This document shows positions 41,250-47,607 of a stretch of 47,607 bases of DNA, in pieces. The first letter of the stretch is position 1. Each line of letters opens with the position of its first letter. The translations under genes and the position numbers were made by a program. The DNA comes from an uncultured Candidatus Saccharibacteria bacterium. Its GTDB lineage: Bacteria; Patescibacteriota; Saccharimonadia; Saccharimonadales; Saccharimonadaceae. The DNA lies in contig CAMYZZ010000004.1 in NCBI GenBank assembly GCA_947304135.1, positions 1-47,607 on the forward strand, in the 5' to 3' direction. The notes beneath the pieces were generated by a model. That model worked only from the letters and a program-made list of their open reading frames with translations. It did not search any database and was not told the DNA's origin.

Positions 41250-41846
41250 GGTACGGTTTTCTAGTGCGGCAGAGATGGTGATTTGGTCTGCATAGGAGAT
41301 GTCTACACCGAGCGGGAGGCCACGGGCGAGCCGAGTGACTTTTAGGTCTCCAAATTTTTCGCCGAGGATTTTTTGGAGCAATAGTGCGGTAGATTCCCCT
41401 TCTACCGATGGATTGGTCGCGATAATGACTTCTTTTGCGCCGTCTTTTTCGATGCGCGATACTAGCTCTTTGATGTGAAGTTCATCTGCCGTGATTCCGT
41501 CTATCGGGGAAATAGCACCGCCAAGGACGTGGTAAGTCCCTTTGTAGCCTTTGGTTTGCTCAATGGCATAAATGTCTAAAGGTTCTTCTACTACTAAGAT
41601 GGTGGTTTTATCGCGTTCTGGATTTTCGTAGAGTGGGGACACACTTTCGGCTGCATCGATAAGCGCAAATGTGACAGGGCAGGATTTGACCCCGCTATGC
41701 AAATGATTTAGCGAGGTTGCTATACTATTTGCTACGCCTGGGTTGGCACGAAAAAGATAGTAGGCGTACCTTTCGGCACTTCTTGGACCGACACCAGGCA
41801 AATTACCCAGGGCTTCAATGACCTGTTTTAGAGCTTCGGGGAGCAT
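41241..41846 (-). CDS. recR: recombination mediator RecR, zinc finger lost
   Basis: 201 residues. HhH LGNLPGVGPRSAERYAYYL and TOPRIM (ILVVEEPLDIYAIE, VIIATNPSVEGESTALLL) are normal. The region that is normally a C4 zinc finger (C-x2-C...C-x2-C before the PERD segment) reads SCPVTFALIDAAESVSPLY and keeps a single Cys56. RecR clamps onto DNA with RecO/RecF to load RecA. The start is 1 nt after the ybaB stop: last gene of the dnaX operon. Confidence 0.95.
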   Translation of the reverse strand: MLPEALKQVIEALGNLPGVGPRSAERYAYYLFRANPGVANSIATSLNHLHSGVKSCPVTFALIDAAESVSPLYENPERDKTTILVVEEPLDIYAIEQTKGYKGTYHVLGGAISPIDGITADELHIKELVSRIEKDGAKEVIIATNPSVEGESTALLLQKILGEKFGDLKVTRLARGLPLGVDISYADQITISAALENRTKL

Positions 41847-41847
41847 T

Positions 41848-42144
41848 TTAGAGGCCGATATTACCGAGCGCGCCCATTAGAGGCTTCATTTTGTCTGTAG
41901 CAATTTCTTGGGCTTTGGCATAACCATCGCGGAAGCAATTTTCAATCCAACGCTCAAGCTCGTGAATGTCGTCTAGATCTACCTTTTCTGGATCGATTGT
42001 GACTTTTTTGACTTTGAGTTCGCCATTGATCTGAACGACAACTGCACCGTCGCCGGCTTCAACTTCTACAATTTCGTTTTTGAGCTCTTTTTGTGCTTTT
42101 CTAAGCTGATTTAACATTTTCATCTGGTCAAAGGTCTGTCCCAT
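41848..42144 (-). CDS. ybaB: YbaB/EbfC nucleoid-associated protein
   Basis: 98 residues. MLNQLRKAQKELKNEIVEVEAGDGAVVVQINGELKVKKVTIDPE is the standard family pattern, and NIGL ends the protein. It binds DNA as a dimer. It usually lies between dnaX and recR; here dnaB and a membrane protein gene separate it from dnaX. Confidence 0.95.
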   Translation of the reverse strand: MGQTFDQMKMLNQLRKAQKELKNEIVEVEAGDGAVVVQINGELKVKKVTIDPEKVDLDDIHELERWIENCFRDGYAKAQEIATDKMKPLMGALGNIGL

Positions 42145-42155
42145 ATAAACTCCTA

Positions 42156-43604
42156 TTATTCGTATAGATATATTCTATCAGAATTTGTTGATTTTGACGA
42201 GGTAATAATACGGGATAAATCGTATGGCAGTCTGGCTGGCCATTTGCCCAGGGTGGCAATTTTCTTGATTTTTTCTTTGTCGGAGCTTGATGGCGTGTCG
42301 CTACTGATAGTATAATTCTCTTTTTCTTCTAGAATCTTGTAAAAATCGTATTCTAGAGTGTCGCCCGTGATTAAGAGTACTGTGCCAGGTTCGATATTTT
42401 CGCGAATAAGAGCGAGATCGTCTGTGAATTCGTTTGCGACCATTGGATTATAGCGGTAGCCAAAGACATAGTGTGCATAACTTGCAATAAGGATAAGACC
42501 GAGGAAGACGGCAATTGGAATGAGTCCGAAGACGCGCGCGTATGGGTTCTCTGGAAAGAGCCCGTACCATTTTTCCAGGATATAGCGGATGCCGTGGGCG
42601 GTGAGAATTGCGAGAGGAATAATGATAAGGACTGCTGCGTCAGTTCTAAAGCCAGAAATAATGATTGTAAATACAATGAAGACCGAGGCAATTGAGTTTC
42701 TGGATGCGAAGAAGCCTTTGGTGGTTGATATCAGGCCGGTAATAGCTAGCGCGAGCGAGGCAAGGCCTATCATTGGGGCGAGGAAGACAGATTCGATGTT
42801 CCCTGTCCAAGAGAAGAATGGTAGAAAAGCATCTTTGATGTTGTTTAGGAATGTCCCCCAAGAGAAATCATGCATAAAGAAGAGTTCTTCTAGAGTGGTT
42901 GGGTATTTGATGAGTTCATATCCAAGATAACCGATGATGCCAAGGACGGCAAGGCAAGCCAAAATAAATGGGATCTTTGGCAGTGTTTTGATCATGAATC
43001 GAAGGTGAGGATGAACAAAGGCGTAAATGACTGAAAAGATGGCAAAATAAATCATGTAAGGGGTAAATAGCGACAGAATGAGGAATAATGCAAACAGGAA
43101 GGCGTAAAATGTTTTCTTTAGTACTTTGCCATTGATTTTGGAGCCAAGCCAGAGTAAAAGTGTTGGCCAGAATACCAACATGATAAGAGGTGTGCCGCTA
43201 CCTGCAAGATAGAGAAAAGGTGCGGACAGGACAGTTAAAATGGATGAAATGATGGCGACATTGTTTTTGAACCAACGGTTTAGAAGCAGGATAAGTAAAA
43301 TGCCCAGAATAAGACCAATGGCGATGCTTGGAAGCTTAATTGCATAAGCATTTAAGCCGAGAAAGGTGACAGATAATTTTTGGAGTAGATGATATGGCAA
43401 ATCAACTATATTGCCAGACATAGCGCTTTCAAAAGAGACATCATGTGAGGCGACCACCGACTCCATCTCTGCAGTAGACAGACCATCTGGGCTAAGCAAG
43501 GGTGTCAAAAAAACTAGCGCGACGAATGCGAGAAAAAGTAGTGCGTAGCCGATGCCATAGCGATGTCTGTATAGAAAAAGTTTAGAAATGGTTATTTTCT
43601 TCAC
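42156..43604 (-). CDS. GT-C-type membrane glycosyltransferase-like protein (GT39/PMT-like)
   Basis: 482 residues. About eleven to twelve helices start at RYGIGYALLFLAFVALVFL. The first extracytoplasmic loop (PDGLSTAEMESVVASHDVSFES) sits where PMT/ArnT enzymes have their catalytic acidic residue. A soluble C-terminal part follows (about 410-482, PGTVLLITGDTLEYDFYKILEE). It probably transfers sugars from a polyprenyl phosphate to envelope acceptors; donor and acceptor are unknown. It is unusual within a replication-gene operon: 12 nt after dnaB and 11 nt before ybaB. Confidence 0.8.
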   Translation of the reverse strand: MKKITISKLFLYRHRYGIGYALLFLAFVALVFLTPLLSPDGLSTAEMESVVASHDVSFESAMSGNIVDLPYHLLQKLSVTFLGLNAYAIKLPSIAIGLILGILLILLLNRWFKNNVAIISSILTVLSAPFLYLAGSGTPLIMLVFWPTLLLWLGSKINGKVLKKTFYAFLFALFLILSLFTPYMIYFAIFSVIYAFVHPHLRFMIKTLPKIPFILACLAVLGIIGYLGYELIKYPTTLEELFFMHDFSWGTFLNNIKDAFLPFFSWTGNIESVFLAPMIGLASLALAITGLISTTKGFFASRNSIASVFIVFTIIISGFRTDAAVLIIIPLAILTAHGIRYILEKWYGLFPENPYARVFGLIPIAVFLGLILIASYAHYVFGYRYNPMVANEFTDDLALIRENIEPGTVLLITGDTLEYDFYKILEEKENYTISSDTPSSSDKEKIKKIATLGKWPARLPYDLSRIITSSKSTNSDRIYLYE

Positions 43605-43616
43605 ATAACCATTATA

Positions 43617-44987
43617 TTATTCATCATGCTTTTTGTCTAGCGACATAAAGCGCAAAAGTTGTGGATGGAAATAGAGCTCAACTTTGCCGACGGAGCCATG
43701 GCGGTGTTTCTGAATAAGCAACTCGGTGATGTTTGTTGGCTCGTAGCCTTCCTCGTTCATATGGTAATAGTCGACACGATGAAGCATCATCACAAGGTCT
43801 GCATCTTGCTCGATGGAGCCAGACTCGCGGAGATCTGATAGGACTGGACGAGGATCGTCGCGACCTGTAACATTACGAGAAAGCTGTGCTAGGGCTATGA
43901 CGGGAACCTCCAATTCACGTGCAAGTTGTTTGAGACCACGAGAAATTTCGGTGACCTCTTGGACGCGGTTGCCCTTGTAGCGATCTGAGCCAGTGATGAG
44001 CTGCAAGTAGTCTACGACGATAAGGCCGATATCGTGGTCGTGTTTGGCACGACGGGCTTTGTTTCTTAGTTCTAGGACGGTCATAGTAGAGGAATCGTCA
44101 ATATATACTGGAGTTTCTCCCATTTCGCCTAGAGCGTCGCCAATTTTAGCAAAATCGTCGTCAGAAATATTACCCGTACGGATGCTCCAGTTGTCGATTC
44201 CGGACACATCAGAAATCATGCGGTCTACGATTTCGTTGGCGGCCATCTCCATCGAGAAGAATAGGACGCCACGTTTGTTGATGGTAGCAACATTGTAGGC
44301 AATGTTTTGAGCGAAGGTAGTTTTACCCATGGCAGGGCGCGCGCCGATGATGACAAGATCACCTTTTTGGAGACCGGCAGTCTTGCTGTCTAGGTCTTTG
44401 AAACCGGTTTTGAGACCGCGGAGTGCACCACGATTTTTATGTAAATCTTCGATACGGTCATAAGCATCAACTAAGAGGTCTTCTAGGGCGTGATAGTCTG
44501 ATTTGGTTGTATTGTCGGATACCTCATAGAGTTCCTTTTCTGCTTCTCCTAGCAGGGAGGTGATATCCTCGCCTTCCTCGTAGGCTTTTTCGACGATTTT
44601 TGCACCAGTATCGATTAGGCGACGGCGGATGGCGCAGGCGGAGATGATATCTGCGTAGGCGCCGGCGTGGGCGGCAGTAGGAACGTAATTGGTTAGCTCT
44701 GTTAGAAATGCTGCCCCGCCGATTTCTTTGAGCTTCTTTTCGGCTCGAAGTTTGGAGGTTAGCGTCAATAGATCAATTGGACGATGTTCGGCATAGAGGT
44801 TGGCCATAGCCTGAAAAATCGTGCTATTTGTAGGGTCATAAAAATCTGCAGAATTGATTTTTTCAAGGATTTCTGGAAAATTAGTATCAGAAAGCAAGAT
44901 GGCGCCCAGTAAAGATTTTTCGGCATTCAAATCTTGTGGTGCAGTTTTCTTAAACTTTTCAGTAGTAGCCTGTTTTTGACCTTCCAT
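43617..44987 (-). CDS. dnaB: replicative DNA helicase DnaB
   Basis: 456 residues. N-terminal primase-interacting domain (PQDLNAEKSLLGAILLS), linker, and RecA-like C-terminal domain with Walker A GARPAMGKTTFAQN, Walker B LIVVDYLQLI, and QLSRNVTGRDDPRPVLSDLRESGSIEQDADLV. No intein. GGAGGTCAT lies before the ATG. It is 20 nt downstream of dnaX in the same operon. Confidence 0.98.
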   Translation of the reverse strand: MEGQKQATTEKFKKTAPQDLNAEKSLLGAILLSDTNFPEILEKINSADFYDPTNSTIFQAMANLYAEHRPIDLLTLTSKLRAEKKLKEIGGAAFLTELTNYVPTAAHAGAYADIISACAIRRRLIDTGAKIVEKAYEEGEDITSLLGEAEKELYEVSDNTTKSDYHALEDLLVDAYDRIEDLHKNRGALRGLKTGFKDLDSKTAGLQKGDLVIIGARPAMGKTTFAQNIAYNVATINKRGVLFFSMEMAANEIVDRMISDVSGIDNWSIRTGNISDDDFAKIGDALGEMGETPVYIDDSSTMTVLELRNKARRAKHDHDIGLIVVDYLQLITGSDRYKGNRVQEVTEISRGLKQLARELEVPVIALAQLSRNVTGRDDPRPVLSDLRESGSIEQDADLVMMLHRVDYYHMNEEGYEPTNITELLIQKHRHGSVGKVELYFHPQLLRFMSLDKKHDE

Positions 44988-45007
44988 ATGACCTCCACTT
45001 TATTCGA

Positions 45008-46408
45008 TTAGAACGGACTGTCGCCCGAGCTGACTTCTGTTACTGCTCCCATTATATCAGAGATTTTGCCGACTTTTCCGTTTTTTGCAAGATGCTCTGC
45101 GCTGTCATGAATTTCAATAGCAAGACCAGAGGATAGGTTGGAGTTTAGGACACGTTTGTTGTTGGTAGAATTTAGGATAATACGATGGGTTTTGCGTTCG
45201 ACATAGATAAGCAGTTTGTCGGCTTTGACTTCGTAGGTGCATTTTTCTAGGATGGCGGCGATGGCCGTATTGACGGATTTTATAGTGGAAAGATAGGTAT
45301 TCCAGTCGAAGGGGCCGCTTGGAAGGGTAGTTTCTGCGGGAGTAGTGACAGGTGAAGGTGTTGGAGCGGTGGTGGCTTCTGCGGCTTCTACTGGCGTCTT
45401 TAGGGGAGCTTTGGGGCTAATCTGAGATTTTGGTGCAGTAGTAGTCGACATAGGGGATTGAGCGGCAAAGATAGGCTTCTCTGCGGCTTCAGCGAGAAAT
45501 GCTAGGAGAATTTTAGCTTCGGCATAAGGGTTTTTGACGCTTGGTAAACGCTCTAACAGTGGTAGAGTTTTTGGTTCTGGGTGTGCTACAATGTGTTCTA
45601 TCAGGTTTTCGGCTAGGATTTCTGGCTTGTTGCCGGAGGCGATTTCTTTTTTGAGCAGTTCGGAAATAGTGGCGATATTTCCCTCTTTGTAGGCGGAAAG
45701 GAGACTTTCGGTGGTTTGTTCTTCTGGTAGGCCGAGGGCTTCAAGTACGGATTCTTTCGTGATTTTGCCGTCTTTTAGAGTGGAAATTTGGTCTAGTAGA
45801 GAGATAGAATCGCGAAAACTACCGCCGCCGCGGCGAACAATAATATCTAATGCATCCTCTGCGATGTCGATTTTTTCGGCATTTGCAATTTTTTGGAGGT
45901 GACTGGCCATTATGTCTGGGGAGGCGAGTTCAAAATTGAAAACTTGAGCGCGTGAGGTGATTGTAACTGGAACTTTGTAGGCATCGGTGGTGGCCATGAT
46001 GAAAATCACGCTTTTTGGGGGTTCTTCTAATGTCTTCAGCAGTGCGTTGAAGGCAGCCTTGGAGAGCATGTGGACCTCATCAATGATATAGACCTTGTAT
46101 TTACCCTCAGTCGGCGCGATGACTGCTTTTTCGCGGAGATCGCGGATATTGTCGACGCCGGTGTTGGAAGCGGCATCAATCTCAATAATATCCACATAGG
46201 AATCTTCTATTTCGTATTTGAATTTGTTAACTTCGTGGGCAAAAATGCGGGCAACAGAGGTCTTGCCGCAGCCACGCGGGCCAGTAAAAAGATAGGCATG
46301 GGAAAATTTGCCGGATTTTAGGGCATTTTCTAGGGGTTTTGTGACGCGTTCCTGACCGATAACATTGGCCAGTTTAGTCGGACGATATTTACGGTATAAG
46401 GCCTTCAT
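45008..46408 (-). CDS. dnaX: DNA polymerase III subunit tau/gamma, zinc module absent
   Basis: 466 residues. Walker A GPRGCGKTSVARIFA, Walker B DEVHMLSKAAFNALLKTLEEPP and sensor TSRAQVF are intact. Between Walker A and EIDAASNTGVDNIRD the usual insert with four zinc-binding Cys residues is replaced by a short Cys-free stretch (NKFKYEIEDSYVDII). A Thr/Pro/Ala-rich linker (about 325-365) leads to a short C-terminal domain. The -10 TATAAT (46420-46415) ends 6 nt before the ATG: leaderless. It heads the operon dnaX-dnaB-GT-C gene-ybaB-recR. Confidence 0.96.
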   Translation of the reverse strand: MKALYRKYRPTKLANVIGQERVTKPLENALKSGKFSHAYLFTGPRGCGKTSVARIFAHEVNKFKYEIEDSYVDIIEIDAASNTGVDNIRDLREKAVIAPTEGKYKVYIIDEVHMLSKAAFNALLKTLEEPPKSVIFIMATTDAYKVPVTITSRAQVFNFELASPDIMASHLQKIANAEKIDIAEDALDIIVRRGGGSFRDSISLLDQISTLKDGKITKESVLEALGLPEEQTTESLLSAYKEGNIATISELLKKEIASGNKPEILAENLIEHIVAHPEPKTLPLLERLPSVKNPYAEAKILLAFLAEAAEKPIFAAQSPMSTTTAPKSQISPKAPLKTPVEAAEATTAPTPSPVTTPAETTLPSGPFDWNTYLSTIKSVNTAIAAILEKCTYEVKADKLLIYVERKTHRIILNSTNNKRVLNSNLSSGLAIEIHDSAEHLAKNGKVGKISDIMGAVTEVSSGDSPF

Positions 46409-46414
46409 GATTTT

Positions 46415-46420
46415 ATTATA
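46415..46420 (-). promoter_or_regulatory. -10 box of the dnaX operon (leaderless)
   Basis: CGTGATATAAT on the minus strand, 6 nt before ATG 46408. Confidence 0.75.
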
Positions 46421-46446
46421 TCACGCAGCCCAGGTGTTTTTCCGAA

Positions 46447-46468
46447 CAAAAAACCGCCCCGAGGGGCG
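46447..46468 (-). terminator. terminator before dnaX
   Basis: On the minus strand, CGCCCC, TC and GGGGCG, then GTTTTTTG; it serves the 172-residue gene. Confidence 0.88.
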
Positions 46469-46476
46469 ATTCGAGC

Positions 46477-46995
46477 TTATAAGGCGGCTTCTACTGCTGC
46501 CCAGCGGGCGTCTGGATTGTCGGCTGGGATGATAACGGCGACCTGGGAGCCTTCTTGGAGGCGGAAATAAGTAACAGAAGCATAAAGCACCTCGTATTCT
46601 TTGCCGGAAACTTCTACAAAGTATTTATCGTCGTGGTGAGTGAGTGTGCCGATGACGGTTTTTCTATCGACTGGGCCGATCTGCTTATAGAGGAATTTGC
46701 CTTCTGGAGTGATGGTGAGTTTCATGATATCGCCCTCGACAAGCTTAGATTTGGAAGCATAGTTGGCTGGAACAGGGTAATTTTTTCCGTCTTGATCGAC
46801 CATGATTTGACCGTCGAAGACACCTTCGATAATTTTGCCTTCTGGAGTAGAGATAACAACATCACGAGGAGCGGTGATAGCTTCACCGTCGCCAAGCACA
46901 GAAGTGAGCAGCTCTTTGGCTGCAGACAAATTAGTCTCAGCCTCGGTTAGAAGGCTGCGTAATCTTTTTATTTGTTTATCTGGTAGGTCAGACAT
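46477..46995 (-). CDS. conserved-looking hypothetical protein (172 residues)
   Basis: N-terminal helix/coiled coil (1-35, IKRLRSLLTEAETNLSAAKELL) followed by three small beta-barrel-like segments: VISTPEGKIIEGVFDGQIMVD, KLVEGDIMKLTITPEGKF and TVIGTLTHHDDKYFVEVSGKEYEVL. These may be OB- or KOW-like. The C-terminus ends NPDARWAAVEAAL. No catalytic motif is evident. It sits between rplL and dnaX with its own promoter (TTGACA with TAATAT or TATAAT, about 47030-47065 minus strand) and GCGAGG. The context hints at translation or replication, but the function is unknown. Confidence 0.82.
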   Translation of the reverse strand: MSDLPDKQIKRLRSLLTEAETNLSAAKELLTSVLGDGEAITAPRDVVISTPEGKIIEGVFDGQIMVDQDGKNYPVPANYASKSKLVEGDIMKLTITPEGKFLYKQIGPVDRKTVIGTLTHHDDKYFVEVSGKEYEVLYASVTYFRLQEGSQVAVIIPADNPDARWAAVEAAL

Positions 46996-47154
46996 AACCT
47001 CGCATCCTGTCTGTTAAATATAGTATTAATATTATATTATACCCGTGGTATGTTCTTGTCAATGTTTTTCTGTCAAAAGTTTTACACAAAATTTACAGGG
47101 TAGTTTAAGAAACTGTTGTAAAGTTGACAATGACAAATTGAAAAAATATGTTAG
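46996..47154 (-). promoter_or_regulatory. intergenic region with promoter of the 172-residue gene
   Basis: Minus strand: two TTGACA hexamers 14 bp apart (about 47060-47082), then GGGTATAATATAATATT. TTGACA-17-TAATAT is the best-spaced pair. A leader of about 40 nt ends in GCGAGG before ATG 46995. On the plus strand TTGACA-17-TATGTT (about 47123-47151) also occurs and would read antisense into rplL; I doubt it is used. No gene is seen in this stretch. Confidence 0.55.
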
Positions 47155-47182
47155 AGTCAAAAAACCACCCCTGTTGGAGTGG
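47155..47182 (-). terminator. terminator of the rplL transcript
   Basis: On the minus strand, ACCACTCC, CAACA and GGGGTGGT, then TTTTTTG. It is 29 nt after the rplL stop. Confidence 0.88.
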
Positions 47183-47210
47183 TCTTTTGAAACATTCGGC
47201 CAAGTATAAA

Positions 47211-47594
47211 TTAGGCGAGCTCGACAGTAGCGCCGGCTTCCTCAAGGGATTTCTTAAGAGCTTCAGCTTCGTCTTTTGCGACTTTCTCTTTAACGGTTGC
47301 AGGAGCACCGTCAACGATAGCTTTAGCCTCACCAAGACCAAGGCCAGTAGCCTCTTTAACGGCCTTGATAACAGCGATCTTTTGTGCGCCAGCGTCTTTC
47401 AAGACGACGTCGTACTCAGATTTGCCTTCATCAGCAGCGGCAGCATCGCCACCAGCAGCAGGACCAGCAACTGCAACAGCGGCAGCAGCAGGTTCAATTC
47501 CATATTCATCTTTAAGTACGTTCTTAAGTTCGTTAACTTCGAGAACGGTTAGTTTTACTAGCTCTTCAGCAAGTTTTTTAACATCAGCAGCCAT
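47211..47594 (-). CDS. rplL: 50S ribosomal protein bL12 (L7/L12)
   Basis: 127 residues. N-terminal dimerisation domain ([25 protein letters not shown]), Ala/Gly-rich hinge ([15 protein letters not shown]), and C-terminal factor-binding domain ([35 protein letters not shown]). It recruits elongation factors to the ribosome stalk. GAAAGGAGC lies before the ATG, so it has a Shine-Dalgarno site and is probably the second gene after rplJ, which would lie beyond the window end. Confidence 0.98.
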   Translation of the reverse strand: MAADVKKLAEELVKLTVLEVNELKNVLKDEYGIEPAAAAVAVAGPAAGGDAAAADEGKSEYDVVLKDAGAQKIAVIKAVKEATGLGLGEAKAIVDGAPATVKEKVAKDEAEALKKSLEEAGATVELA

Positions 47595-47607
47595 GATAGC
47601 TCCTTTC

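Noticed and set aside
47123-47151. Plus-strand TTGACA-17-TATGTT promoter antisense to rplL
   Set aside because: The hexamers are plausible but no gene lies downstream and the transcript would hit the rplL terminator stem at once; likely chance in an AT-rich gap.

Overview
The window looks like a chromosomal segment of a reduced-genome Patescibacteria (CPR) member, most likely a Candidatus Saccharibacteria (TM7) epibiont. This rests on several things read in the sequence: small dense genes; salvage enzymes but no de novo biosynthesis genes; secreted proteins with N-terminal domains and a C-terminal lectin-like domain of the kind common in that lineage; a sortase; and a Cys-free bL33. TGA is used as a stop (end of the RluA-type gene, overlapping the next start), so the TGA-recoded CPR lineages are unlikely. 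The assignment is inference; no search was run.

Layout. 1-4.6 kb: a large nested hairpin, a secreted repeat protein with a poly-C tract, ruvA, a small conserved-looking protein and a secreted cutinase-like esterase. 4.6-8.7 kb: nucleotide salvage and uracil repair (dCMP deaminase, UvrD-like helicase, ung, tdk, tmk). 8.7-12.9 kb: an OmpR-family two-component system, a 7TM-like protein and a GGDEF protein. 13-19.4 kb: tRNA-Gln, an orphan protein, a CAP-domain protein, a sortase/CapA pair, a YgjP-like metalloprotease, a P-loop kinase, a YhhN-like protein and tRNA-Trp. 19.4-24.5 kb: a GT4/GH57 alpha-glucan pair, rpmG, and queA-tgt. 24.5-27.1 kb: an accessory-looking block of three coiled-coil genes, a possible 26-residue membrane peptide and tRNA-Thr. 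27.1-33.7 kb: a zinc-finger membrane protein, HtrA, a YhgE/Pip-type protein, an alarmone-hydrolase-like HD protein, two tRNAs and a TPR protein. 33.7-47.6 kb: housekeeping genes (a HolB-like gene, an RluA-type gene, trpS, a PerM-like gene, cysS, a DHH phosphoesterase, rmuC, recR, ybaB, dnaB, dnaX, rplL).

Regulation is the most interesting part. First, about a dozen transcription units have a -10 hexamer ending 4-8 nt before the start codon, so their mRNAs should be leaderless; genes inside operons and some accessory genes have Shine-Dalgarno sites instead. Second, two exact TTTAAG-N5-TTTAAG direct repeats occur, one upstream of the response-regulator gene and one upstream of htrA, each 9-10 bp before the -10 box. 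This matches the known streptococcal CiaR operator and its best-known targets (its own operon and htrA), so a CiaRH-like envelope-stress circuit is predicted. Third, two divergent gene pairs share a head-to-head palindromic promoter in which both extended -10 elements overlap.

Surface biology: the secreted repeat protein carries a C10 tract just after its signal peptide (a likely phase switch) and a lectin-like C-terminus with an unusual run of NNC codons, followed by an in-frame relic of a second tail. Together with the cutinase-like, CAP and sortase-linked proteins, this suggests a variable host-contact surface. No CRISPR array, insertion sequence, integrase, reverse transcriptase or rRNA gene was seen.
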